Shown: positions 28,666 to 36,722 of the stretch, in pieces | How positions within the stretch are numbered: the stretch's first letter is position 1 | How the letters are laid out: each line of letters opens with the position of its first letter | Assembly (NCBI GenBank): GCA_036843405.1 | Contig: DAITSJ010000018.1 | Location: 3,405-67,404, forward strand | Length of the DNA stretch: 64,000 nt | Reading direction: 5' to 3' | Source: DGNJ01 sp002388905 | Lineage (GTDB): Bacteria > Pseudomonadota > Gammaproteobacteria > Pseudomonadales > Porticoccaceae | Made by a program: the position numbers and the translations under genes | The notes under the pieces: generated by a model | The model's database searches: none | What the model was told of the DNA's origin: nothing | Seen by the model: the letters and a program-made list of their open reading frames with translations, nothing else

Positions 28666-29352
28666 ATGGCGAGGCCCCTGATTGCGGTGACCCGGCCGGT
28701 AACCGGGGACAGGCTACCGTTCGCTGCCGTGGCGGCGGGTGTCTGGCTGGCAGGCGGCCGGGCGGTGCGGATCACGGAGCGCGAAGCAAAGCTTAACGAG
28801 CCTTTCCACGGACTGGTGGTGTCCGGCGGCACCGATATCTACCCCGAACTCTACAACCAGCCTCCCAAGCCCCACTACCGATACGATCACGGTCGCGACG
28901 ATCTTGAGAGGCAGTGGCTGTCGCGCGCGGAAGAAGAGGGGTTACCTGTGCTGGGCATTTGCAGGGGCGCCCAGTTGATAAACGTGGTGCGGGGCGGCAC
29001 GCTGCACATGGATGTGAGCAAGGCCTATGAAAAGGCCCGTTACCCGTCCGGAACCCTGGCCCGGATTTTCTATCGCAAGCGGGCCCATATCGAGCGGGGC
29101 AGCAAGCTCCATTCCATCGTGGGCCTGGAGTCGGTGCGTATCAACAGCCTCCATACCCAGGCTATCGACAGGTTGGGCAGCCATCTGGTGGGCACGGCCC
29201 GGGAGGCCAACGGCGTTATCCAGTGTATCGAGGACCCGCGCCTGCCTTTTTTCATGGGTGTGCAGTTCCACCCGGAGTACCTGGTCTACTCGAAATACTA
29301 CCGCCGCTTGTTCCGGGCGCTGCTGGCGGCGGCGAGGGCGGTCACGGGTTGA
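28666..29352 (+). CDS. Class I glutamine amidotransferase/C26 gamma-glutamyl hydrolase
   Basis: This 228-aa enzyme has the catalytic Cys99 in GICRGAQ and the His202/Glu204 pair in QFHPEY. It belongs to the peptidase C26 family (gamma-glutamyl-GABA hydrolase and relatives). Its ATG follows the amidoligase stop immediately (TAAATG), which indicates translational coupling. Class I glutaminases near amidoligases are expected to supply or trim gamma-glutamyl or amide bonds; the actual substrate is not visible. Its 3' end overlaps the convergent DUF4124 gene by 11 bases. Confidence 0.85.
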   Translation: MARPLIAVTRPVTGDRLPFAAVAAGVWLAGGRAVRITEREAKLNEPFHGLVVSGGTDIYPELYNQPPKPHYRYDHGRDDLERQWLSRAEEEGLPVLGICRGAQLINVVRGGTLHMDVSKAYEKARYPSGTLARIFYRKRAHIERGSKLHSIVGLESVRINSLHTQAIDRLGSHLVGTAREANGVIQCIEDPRLPFFMGVQFHPEYLVYSKYYRRLFRALLAAARAVTG

Positions 29353-29869
29353 TGGTCTGACCGCCGGCGGCCGAAGCCGTTGACGGGTCACAGAACTCCT
29401 GGATCTGCTGCTGGGTTCTGGTGCGCCATTGCTGGAGCTCCGTGGGCGTCAGGTAGCGCTGTTCCCCGGTTTCCTCGTCGGCGACACGTATGCGGTCCCG
29501 GTGTTTCAGGTTGAAGGCGTTCTTGCGGGCGATGGCGCAGTTCTTCCGGTTCAACTCCGCCTGCCTGGCCTGTTCCTGCGCCAGCGCTTCCTCGGCCGCT
29601 TTCGCTTCCCTGGCGAGCTCTTCCGCTGTTTTTCCCTGCGGCTGGGATTCATTCGCTGCCTGGCCGTCGGTGTCCTCGCCGCCGTCTGCTGCCGATTCGC
29701 TTTGGGTCCTGCCGGTTTTTACATTGACGGTACTCGCCGGCACTTCCTCCGGCGGGCTGGTGGTGTAGTGGGTGACCCCCTCGGAATCGACCCATTTGTA
29801 ATATTTCTCGGCCTGGGCGTGCAGGGAAAAGCCGGCGATCAGGACGAGTAACAGGGGCAATGCTTTCAT
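29342..29869 (-). CDS. DUF4124 domain exported protein
   Basis: This 175-aa protein has a signal peptide (residues 1-19, ending HAQAE), a short DUF4124 domain (KYYKWVDSEGVTHYTTSPP, residues 20-38) and a long Gln/Ala/Glu-rich coiled coil that ends in a basic segment and CDPST. The start at 29869 is the Met before the signal peptide; in-frame codons upstream do not look like protein. DUF4124 proteins are exported and uncharacterised. Confidence 0.75.
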   Translation of the reverse strand: MKALPLLLVLIAGFSLHAQAEKYYKWVDSEGVTHYTTSPPEEVPASTVNVKTGRTQSESAADGGEDTDGQAANESQPQGKTAEELAREAKAAEEALAQEQARQAELNRKNCAIARKNAFNLKHRDRIRVADEETGEQRYLTPTELQQWRTRTQQQIQEFCDPSTASAAGGQTINP

Positions 29870-29992
29870 GACGCAGTGACTCCGTGTAAGGGCTTGCTGA
29901 GCGCAAGTGTACCATCTGCAGGATAGCGGACTGTGCGCTGGGGAGCATTTTTCCCGCCCGGCAATGGCAATGGTCCGCCGGCCGCAAAGCCC

Positions 29993-30020
29993 TTGACTAA
30001 TTTCCCAGTGCTGGTACATT
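29993..30020 (+). promoter_or_regulatory. Sigma-70-like promoter candidate for ilvBHC
   Basis: TTGACT and TACATT are separated by 16 bases, and the implied start is about 230 bases before the ilvB start codon. Confidence 0.45.
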
Positions 30021-30131
30021 GACGCGTCGCGGACCCGTTCCGCAAGGCTCGGCTCAACGCCTCAACCAGATGGGTGTAAACAGCGCTCGCTGGTCATTAA
30101 CAGACAGGGGATGCCAACCAGCAACCCTGAT

Positions 30132-30163
30132 ACGGTCAGAAACCAGGCCTTGGCCTTGACCGT
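30132..30163. repeat. Inverted repeat in the ilvB leader
   Basis: ACGGTCA pairs exactly with TGACCGT across 18 bases that themselves contain AGGCC/GGCCT. No T-run follows. It may be a leader hairpin, but the role is unknown. Confidence 0.4.
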
Positions 30164-30256
30164 GTGTTGCCCTCGCCAACCTGTGATGCACAGCGCTGTT
30201 CGTTACTCCCATTGGGCGTAGCCGTAAAGTCAGTGTATCAAATGAGGGTAAACAAC

Positions 30257-31993
30257 GTGGAACTCCTTTCCGGTGGCGACATATTGCTCCGCGCCCTGCA
30301 CGATGCCGGCGTCAAATACCTGTGGGGCTACCCGGGCGGCGCCGCACTCCATATCTACGATGCCATTTTCCGCCAGGACAAGGTGGACCATGTCCTGGTG
30401 CGCCACGAGCAGGCGGCCGTGCACGCGGCCGACGCCTACTCCCGGACCACCGGCGAAGTGGGCGCGGTTCTGGTTACTTCGGGTCCCGGCGCCACCAATG
30501 CCATCACGGGCATCGCCACCGCCTACATGGATTCCATTCCCCTGGTGGTCATCTCCGGCCAGGTGGTTCAGGACAAGATCGGCGACGATGCCTTCCAGGA
30601 GACCGACATGATCGGCGTCTCCCGGCCCATCGTGAAGCACAGCTACCTGGTCAAGCGGCCCGAGGATATCGCCGAAACCATCGCCAAGGCCTTTTACATT
30701 GCCTCCTCCGGGCGGCCGGGACCCGTCGTGGTCGATATCCCCAAGGACGTCACCGATCCCAATACCAAGGTCGCTTACAGCTACCCGGAAAAAATCAAGC
30801 TGCGTTCCTACCAGCCCACCACCAAGGGTCATTCCGGGCAGATCAAGCGGGCCGTCAAGCACCTGCTCGCCGCCAGGCGGCCGGTCATTTATTCCGGCGG
30901 CGGCGTGATTATGGCCAATGGCTCCGAACAGCTTAGGGAACTGGCCCGAATGCTCAACTATCCGGTTACCAATACCCTGATGGGACTGGGCGCCTACCCC
31001 GGCTCGGATCGCCAGTTCCTGGGCATGCTGGGCATGCACGGCACCTTCGAGGCCAATACCGCCATGCACCATGCCGACCTGATCCTGGCGGTGGGCGCGC
31101 GCTTCGACGACCGGGTCACCAACACCCCGGCCAAGTTCTGCCCCAATGCCACCATCATCCACGTGGACATCGACCCCACGTCGATTTCCAAGACCATCCG
31201 TGCCGATATCCCCATCGTCGGCTCCTGCGACCAGGTCATGCAGGAGATGATCGACCAGATCGCCGCGTCCGGCAAACGGCCCGACGGGGAGGCCATCGGC
31301 GAATGGTGGCAGCAGATCGACGAATGGCGTGAGCGCCACGGGCTCTATACCGCTTCCCGCTATGGCGAAAGTGGCGGTGAAATCATCAAGCCGCAGGACG
31401 TCATCAAGACTCTCTACAAGGTCACGGAGGGCAAGGCCTATGTCACCTCCGACGTGGGCCAGCACCAGATGTTCGCCGCCCAGTACTACCTCTTTGACGA
31501 TCCGCGCAAATGGGTCAATTCCGGCGGCCTGGGCACCATGGGCTACGGCCTGCCGGCGGCCATGGGCGCCAAAATGGCGCACCCGGAGGCGGATGTCGCC
31601 TGTGTGACCGGGGAGGGCAGTATCCAGATGAATATCCAGGAGTTGTCCACCTGCACCCAGCACCAGTTGCCGGTGAAGATCATCAACCTCAACAACCAGG
31701 CCCTGGGCATGGTCAAGCAGTGGCAGGACATGCAATACGGCAGCCGTTATTCCCATATCCTTTACGAAGACTCGCTGCCGGACTTCGTCAAGCTGGCGGA
31801 GGCCTATGGTCACGTGGGTATGAAGGTTACCCGATACGAGGATCTGGAACCGGCCATGCGCGAGTGCTTTGCCCTGAAGGATCGCACGGTATTCCTTGAT
31901 GTTTACGTGGATCCCGGCGAGCACGTCTACCCCATGCACGTGGCCCCCGGCTCCATGCGCGACCTGTGGCTGAGCAAAACGGAGCGTACCTGA
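30257..31993 (+). CDS. ilvB: Acetolactate synthase large subunit
   Basis: This 578-aa ThDP enzyme catalyses the first common step of valine/isoleucine synthesis (2 pyruvate to acetolactate). It has the catalytic Glu in VRHEQAAVHAADAYSR and the ThDP motif TGEGSIQMNIQELSTC. A GTG at 30257 gives the start VELLSGGDILLRAL, which aligns with MELLSGGE starts in pseudomonad enzymes, and GAGGG lies upstream; an ATG at 30242 would add five residues. It overlaps ilvH in TGATG. ilvBHC form one unit. Confidence 0.95.
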   Translation: MELLSGGDILLRALHDAGVKYLWGYPGGAALHIYDAIFRQDKVDHVLVRHEQAAVHAADAYSRTTGEVGAVLVTSGPGATNAITGIATAYMDSIPLVVISGQVVQDKIGDDAFQETDMIGVSRPIVKHSYLVKRPEDIAETIAKAFYIASSGRPGPVVVDIPKDVTDPNTKVAYSYPEKIKLRSYQPTTKGHSGQIKRAVKHLLAARRPVIYSGGGVIMANGSEQLRELARMLNYPVTNTLMGLGAYPGSDRQFLGMLGMHGTFEANTAMHHADLILAVGARFDDRVTNTPAKFCPNATIIHVDIDPTSISKTIRADIPIVGSCDQVMQEMIDQIAASGKRPDGEAIGEWWQQIDEWRERHGLYTASRYGESGGEIIKPQDVIKTLYKVTEGKAYVTSDVGQHQMFAAQYYLFDDPRKWVNSGGLGTMGYGLPAAMGAKMAHPEADVACVTGEGSIQMNIQELSTCTQHQLPVKIINLNNQALGMVKQWQDMQYGSRYSHILYEDSLPDFVKLAEAYGHVGMKVTRYEDLEPAMRECFALKDRTVFLDVYVDPGEHVYPMHVAPGSMRDLWLSKTERT

Positions 31994-32484
31994 TGAGAAG
32001 AATCATTTCCGTTCTCATGGAAAACGAGCCGGGCGCCCTGTCGCGGGTCGTGGGACTGTTCTCCCAGCGCGGCTACAACATCGATTCCCTGACCGTGGCG
32101 CCCACCGAGGACCAGACATTATCCCGGTTGACCCTCACGACCCAGGGCGACGACCGGATCATCGAGCAGATCACCAAGCAGCTCAACAAATTGGTGGATG
32201 TGGTCAAGGTCATCGACCTCACCGAGGGCGCCCATGTTGAGCGGGAGTTGATGCTGCTCAAGGTCAGGGCCGGCGGCGCCCAGCGCGCCGAGGTCAAGCG
32301 TACCGTGGACATATTCCGGGGCCAGATCGTCGATGTCGGCCCCGCCGGCTACACGGTGCAGATCGCCGGCGACAGCAGCAAGCTCGACGCCTTTATCGCC
32401 ACCCTGCCGGAATCCGATATTGTCGAGGTGGTGCGCTCCGGGGTCTGCGGTCTGTCCCGGGGTGAAAAGTCCCTCCGGGTCTGA
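31993..32484 (+). CDS. ilvH: Acetolactate synthase small regulatory subunit
   Basis: This 163-aa protein has an N-terminal ACT domain (RRIISVLMENEPGALSRVVG) and the usual C-terminal half. It binds the large subunit and gives feedback inhibition by valine. Its ATG overlaps the ilvB stop by one base (TGATG). Confidence 0.95.
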   Translation: MRRIISVLMENEPGALSRVVGLFSQRGYNIDSLTVAPTEDQTLSRLTLTTQGDDRIIEQITKQLNKLVDVVKVIDLTEGAHVERELMLLKVRAGGAQRAEVKRTVDIFRGQIVDVGPAGYTVQIAGDSSKLDAFIATLPESDIVEVVRSGVCGLSRGEKSLRV

Positions 32485-32532
32485 ATCGTGTCTTTCAATC
32501 CAAGCCAAACTTTCTACGACAGGTGAACAACA

Positions 32533-33552
32533 ATGCAAGTGTATTACGACAAAGACTGTGATCTTTCCATTATCCGCGACATGAAGGTGACGATTGTCGG
32601 CTACGGTTCCCAGGGCCACGCCCACGCGCTCAACCTGCGGGACTCGGGTGTCGAGAATGTCACCGTGGCCCTGCGCAAGGGCTCCGGTTCCTGGAACAAG
32701 GCCGAGCAGGAAGGCCTCAAGGTGGCAGAAATCGAGGACGCCGTGAGCGGTGCCGACGTGGTCATGGTCCTGGCTCCGGACGAGCATCAGAAGGCCATCT
32801 ACGAAAACCGGATCGAGCCCAACCTGAAAGAGGGTGCCACCCTGGCTTTCGCCCACGGCCTCAATATCCACTTCGAACTGATCGTGCCCCGGGCCGACCT
32901 TGACGTGATCATGATCGCCCCCAAGGGGCCGGGCCACACCGTGCGCAGCACCTATGTGGAAGGCGGCGGCGTACCCACCCTGATCGCCGTGTACCAGGAC
33001 AGCTCCGGCCGGGCCAAGGAAACCGCCCTGTCCTATGCCTCCGCCAACGGCGGCGGCCGCTCCGGCATTATTGAAACCAACTTCCGGGAAGAGACGGAAA
33101 CCGACCTCTTCGGCGAGCAGGCGGTTCTTTGTGGCGGTGTTTCCGCCCTGGTGGAAGCGGGCTTCGAAACCCTGGTGGAAGCCGGCTACGCCCCGGAAAT
33201 GGCCTATTTCGAGTGCCTCCACGAACTCAAGCTGATCGTCGACCTGATGTACCAGGGCGGCATTGCCGATATGCGCTACTCCATCTCCAATACCGCGGAG
33301 TTCGGCGACTACATGAGTGGTCCCCGGGTGATCAACGACAACACCAAGGATGAAATGCGCCGCATTCTCAAGGATGTCCAGGAAGGCACCTTCGTGCACA
33401 AGTTTATCCTGGACAACCAGGCCGGCAATCCCATTCTCAAGGCCCGCCGTCGCATGTCCGCCGAACATCCCATCGAGGAAGTGGGCGCCAGGCTGCGCGG
33501 CATGATGCCCTGGATTGCCAAGAACAAGCTGGTGGACAAAAGCAAAAACTGA
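32533..33552 (+). CDS. ilvC: Ketol-acid reductoisomerase
   Basis: This 339-aa class I enzyme has an NADPH-binding N-domain with VGYGSQGHAHALNLRDSG and an all-helical C-domain containing the metal-binding region near EQAVLCGG. It converts acetolactate or acetohydroxybutyrate to the dihydroxy acids in branched-chain amino-acid synthesis. It is the last gene of ilvBHC and is followed by a strong hairpin and an intrinsic terminator. Confidence 0.96.
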   Translation: MQVYYDKDCDLSIIRDMKVTIVGYGSQGHAHALNLRDSGVENVTVALRKGSGSWNKAEQEGLKVAEIEDAVSGADVVMVLAPDEHQKAIYENRIEPNLKEGATLAFAHGLNIHFELIVPRADLDVIMIAPKGPGHTVRSTYVEGGGVPTLIAVYQDSSGRAKETALSYASANGGGRSGIIETNFREETETDLFGEQAVLCGGVSALVEAGFETLVEAGYAPEMAYFECLHELKLIVDLMYQGGIADMRYSISNTAEFGDYMSGPRVINDNTKDEMRRILKDVQEGTFVHKFILDNQAGNPILKARRRMSAEHPIEEVGARLRGMMPWIAKNKLVDKSKN

Positions 33553-33562
33553 TACCGGCAGC

Positions 33563-33600
33563 CGCCAGCTCCGGTCCCGGTTCCGGGACCGGAGCTGGCG
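33563..33600. repeat. 16-bp perfect inverted repeat after ilvC
   Basis: CGCCAGCTCCGGTCCC pairs exactly with GGGACCGGAGCTGGCG around GGTTCC. No T-run follows. It is a stable RNA hairpin that could protect the ilv message or help termination. Confidence 0.6.
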
Positions 33601-33618
33601 TCCCACGCTGGACACCGC

Positions 33619-33645
33619 AAAACGGGGGCAATGCCCCCGTTTTTG
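33619..33645 (+). terminator. Intrinsic terminator of ilvBHC
   Basis: AAAACGGGGGC pairs with GCCCCCGTTTT around AAT, ending in a short T-run. It is 66 bases after the ilvC stop. Confidence 0.8.
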
Positions 33646-33769
33646 ACCATTGGCCAACGGAATATGCGCCACCCGTGGTGTCGTGCGGCCAACGTCTGCC
33701 TTTAAAATCTTAACAAGCCGCCACCGCAGTGCTACATTGCCTTTCACACCTGTCAAACACCGAGGTCTC

Positions 33770-34555
33770 ATGAACGACGCCCGCGAGGAAACCGCCGGGG
33801 AGCACCGTTCCTTCGACGACAACGACCAGAGTCTCAAGCGGCGGGGTATCTACCTGCTGCCCAACCTGCTTACCACCGGCGCCATGTTTGCCGGCTTCTA
33901 TGCAATTCTCGCCGGCATGAACGGCCATTTTCAGCAGGCGGCCATCGCCATTTTCGTGGCCATGTTCTTCGACGGTCTCGATGGCCGTGTGGCACGGCTC
34001 ACCAACACCCAGAGCGAGTTCGGCGTGCAGTACGACAGCCTCTCGGACATGGTTTCCTTCGGTGTGGCGCCGGCCATCGTGGCATTCAGCTGGATGCTGC
34101 ACAGTCTGGGCAAGGTGGGCTGGGCGGCGGCCTTTATCTACGCCTCCTGCTCCGCCCTGCGCCTGGCCCGCTTCAATACCCAGGTTGATGTGGTCGACAA
34201 GCGCTACTTTGTCGGTCTGGCAAGCCCTTCCGCCGCGGCACTGGTGGCGGGTATGGTCTGGACCGGCCATGACAGCGAGGTCACCACGGGGCTTGCCGCG
34301 GTGGCGGCGCTGGTCACGGCGCTGGCCGGCGTTCTCATGGTGGCCAATCTGCGCTACCAGAGCTTCAAGGGCATCGATCTTCGCGGCAGGGTCCCCTTTG
34401 TGGTGATTCTTGCCGTGGTCATGGTTTTCGTGGTGGTGACCATCGATCCGCCCCGGGTACTGCTGGCCATGGCGGCCGCCTATGCCCTGTCCGGGCCGGT
34501 AAGCTGGCTCTGGCGCCGTTACGGTTCCCGCCGCCATAAGAGCGACGGCGAATGA
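33770..34555 (+). CDS. pssA: CDP-diacylglycerol-serine O-phosphatidyltransferase
   Basis: This 261-aa membrane enzyme has the complete CDP-alcohol phosphatidyltransferase motif DGLDGRVAR...G...D...D at residues 68-93 and about seven hydrophobic helices. It makes phosphatidylserine. The ATG at 33770 follows CGAGG. A pssA gene next to ilvC is a recurrent arrangement in pseudomonads and relatives. Confidence 0.93.
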   Translation: MNDAREETAGEHRSFDDNDQSLKRRGIYLLPNLLTTGAMFAGFYAILAGMNGHFQQAAIAIFVAMFFDGLDGRVARLTNTQSEFGVQYDSLSDMVSFGVAPAIVAFSWMLHSLGKVGWAAAFIYASCSALRLARFNTQVDVVDKRYFVGLASPSAAALVAGMVWTGHDSEVTTGLAAVAALVTALAGVLMVANLRYQSFKGIDLRGRVPFVVILAVVMVFVVVTIDPPRVLLAMAAAYALSGPVSWLWRRYGSRRHKSDGE

Positions 34556-34571
34556 AGCGGGGAGAAGGCTG

Positions 34572-35315
34572 ATGGTCGATGGGCAGGGTTTGCGGGACTG
34601 GTATCTCGGCGCGCTGGGCATTGTCCAATACCTGCCCCGGGATGCCATTGACGAGACCGGTTCACAGACCCGGGACAGCGTCCCGAACGAAGACATAACC
34701 AGCCAGCGTTTGGCCGAAGATGATCCGCCGCAGGATCAATCACTGCAACGTTCCCGACCCCGCATCGAACTCAACCTCGACTCGCCGTCCGGCGTGACGA
34801 AGCGCGGGCAGGTGGCAAAAAAACCAGCGTCTAAAGAACCCGAGGTGGCGGACAGCCTCCACTGCCGGCTGGCCTTCTGGCAACCGGCACCGGATCTGGC
34901 GGTGCTGGACAGCCTGGAGCCCGGGCAGCGACCTTCCCCGGAACACCGCAGGATGCTCGCCAATATCCTCAAGGCCATCAAACGCGGTGGTGCCGAGTTG
35001 CCGCCCGCGGAGCTGATCGACTGGCCGCCTACCGCCACCGCCCCGGCGGATAGGAGCGGCGCCCGTGACATGATGTCGGTATTCCTCGCCGCCCGCAGCC
35101 AGCAATCCCCGTTTGCCTGGGTGCTGCTGATGGGGCGCGCCGCCGGCCTGGTTTTCGACGAGCCCGGCACCGTGCCACCGGTGATCGGCGAGAGCCTGGC
35201 GCTCCCCGGCGGCGCCGGGGGCGTCGTTACCCACTCCCTGAGTGACATGATTGGCGACCCCGCGCTCAAGCGGGACACCTGGGAAGCCATACGCTTCCTG
35301 GCGGACAAGACCTGA
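34572..35315 (+). CDS. holD: Probable cryptic DNA polymerase III psi subunit (HolD-like)
   Basis: This 247-aa protein starts GLRDWYLGALGIVQYLPRD, close to the RDWQLQQLGITQW start of E. coli HolD. Its C-terminus (DPALKRDTWEAIR) also resembles the HolD end. The middle is a long low-similarity linker (about residues 25-130). A long psi subunit of this kind, encoded just upstream of rimI, has been described in Pseudomonas aeruginosa, and E. coli also has holD before rimI. It would couple SSB to the clamp loader through chi. GGGAGAAGG precedes the ATG. The assignment rests on the N-terminus and the neighbourhood. Confidence 0.6.
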   Translation: MVDGQGLRDWYLGALGIVQYLPRDAIDETGSQTRDSVPNEDITSQRLAEDDPPQDQSLQRSRPRIELNLDSPSGVTKRGQVAKKPASKEPEVADSLHCRLAFWQPAPDLAVLDSLEPGQRPSPEHRRMLANILKAIKRGGAELPPAELIDWPPTATAPADRSGARDMMSVFLAARSQQSPFAWVLLMGRAAGLVFDEPGTVPPVIGESLALPGGAGGVVTHSLSDMIGDPALKRDTWEAIRFLADKT

Positions 35316-35325
35316 GAAGAAGGCG

Positions 35326-35778
35326 TTGGCACAACAGCCGGCCATCAGATTTCGGCAAGCCGCGGTCGATGACCTGGCAGCTATCCTGGCCATCCAGGAC
35401 CAGGCCGCTGCCGCGCCCTGGTCCGGGCGGCAATGGCGGGACAGTCTCGAATCTCATTCCGTGACCCTGCTCGATGTCAATGGGACAGTGGCCGGTTACG
35501 CCGTTGTCGCCAGCGTTCTGGACGAAAGGGAACTGCTCAATATTGCCGTGATGCCGGCGCAGCAGGGGCAGGGCCTGGGCGGTATATTGCTCGACCGGTG
35601 CCTGGCGAAGGACGGGACCGGGGCGGTACGAATGCTCCTTGAGGTGCGGTCCGGCAACCAGTCGGCTATCGCCCTCTATCGCAGCCGGGGGTTCGTCAAG
35701 GCGGGGATACGGAAAGGCTACTATCCTGCGGGAGCAGGCAGAGAAGACGCATGGGTTATGGTCTATGAATTCCAGTGA
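35326..35778 (+). CDS. rimI: Ribosomal protein S18-alanine N-acetyltransferase
   Basis: This 150-aa GNAT acetyltransferase has the acetyl-CoA motif QQGQGLGGILL near residue 78 and the C-terminal RSRGFVKAGIRKGYY segment typical of RimI. The start is a TTG at 35326, preceded by AGAAGAAGG and placed 11 bases after the holD stop; an in-frame ATG at 35251 lies inside holD. The next gene overlaps its 3' end by 14 bases. Confidence 0.9.
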   Translation: MAQQPAIRFRQAAVDDLAAILAIQDQAAAAPWSGRQWRDSLESHSVTLLDVNGTVAGYAVVASVLDERELLNIAVMPAQQGQGLGGILLDRCLAKDGTGAVRMLLEVRSGNQSAIALYRSRGFVKAGIRKGYYPAGAGREDAWVMVYEFQ

Positions 35779-36718
35779 AAAAATTCCGGTGGGGATCAGC
35801 AGTTGCCTGCTCGGCAATGAAGTGCGGCACAACGGTGGCCACAAACGGGATTCCTACATCAACGGCACCCTGTCCAGGTTTTTCGACCTGGAACCTTTTT
35901 GTCCCGAAGTGGGTATCGGCATGGGCGTGCCCCGCCCGGCCATACGCCTGATCGCCTCCGACGGGGAGGCCCGGGCAGTGGGTGTCAAGGACCCGGCCAT
36001 GGATGTCACCGACCAGTTGAAGGCCTACACCGACGAACAGGGCGATGCCATCGCCCCGCTGCGCGGTTTTATCCTCAAGAAAGGCTCCCCCAGTTGCGGC
36101 ATGGAGCGGGTAAAACTCTACAACGACAAGGGTATGCCCGAGAACCGCGGCGTGGGCATCTTTGCCCGGGGGCTGATGGCGCGGTTTCCGCTATTGCCGG
36201 TGGAAGAGGAGGGCCGCCTGGGTGAGCCCCGGCTGCGGGAAAATTTCATTCAACGTGTATTTATCTATCACCGCTGGCGAAACCTGATGGCGGAGGGTCT
36301 CACGGTGGCGGCGTTGACCGACTTTCACGCCCGCATCAAGTTGACCCTTATGAGCCATGACCAACAGGCCGCCCGCGAGCTCGGTCGCATCGCCGCCGGG
36401 GCCAATCCGGACAACCTCGACGACATTGCCGGTGACTATATTGCCCTGGCCATGACCACCCTGAAAAAAGTGGCGACGCGAAAAAACCATGTCAATGTGC
36501 TCCAGCACATCCAGGGCTACCTGAAGCGCAACCTGGACGGGGACGACAAGGCGGAGCTGGGGGAAACCATTGAGGCTTACTATCGGGGCGAAGTCCCGCT
36601 AATCGTTCCGATTACGCTGTTGCGGCACTTCTTCCGCAAAAGCCCGGACCCCTATATCGAGCGCTCCTGGTATATGGCGCCCTATCCCGGGGAGCTTCGT
36701 TTGCGGAATCTACTTTAG
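35765..36718 (+). CDS. YbgA-type DUF523/DUF1722 protein
   Basis: This 317-aa protein has two domains. DUF523 (about residues 5-150) contains SSCLLGNEVRHNGGHKRD and the CPE and KGSPSCG motifs. DUF1722 (about 185-305) contains YHRWRNLMAEG. The combination is known as YbgA and is sometimes near photolyase genes; its biochemical function is not established. The start overlaps the end of rimI by 14 bases. Confidence 0.88.
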   Translation: MNSSEKIPVGISSCLLGNEVRHNGGHKRDSYINGTLSRFFDLEPFCPEVGIGMGVPRPAIRLIASDGEARAVGVKDPAMDVTDQLKAYTDEQGDAIAPLRGFILKKGSPSCGMERVKLYNDKGMPENRGVGIFARGLMARFPLLPVEEEGRLGEPRLRENFIQRVFIYHRWRNLMAEGLTVAALTDFHARIKLTLMSHDQQAARELGRIAAGANPDNLDDIAGDYIALAMTTLKKVATRKNHVNVLQHIQGYLKRNLDGDDKAELGETIEAYYRGEVPLIVPITLLRHFFRKSPDPYIERSWYMAPYPGELRLRNLL

Positions 36719-36722
36719 AACG

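Larger units (their letters stand above)
29870..30256. other. ilvB promoter and leader region
   Basis: These 387 bases hold no gene. They contain a promoter candidate (29993-30020) and a long leader with an inverted repeat at 30132-30163. A short frame beginning with ATG at 30112 (36 codons) is not rich in Ile, Leu or Val and has no clear attenuator, so ordinary leader-peptide attenuation is not supported. Confidence 0.5.

Noticed and set aside
30112..30222. A leader peptide for ilvB attenuation
   Set aside because: The frame is not rich in Ile, Leu or Val and no terminator with T-run follows.
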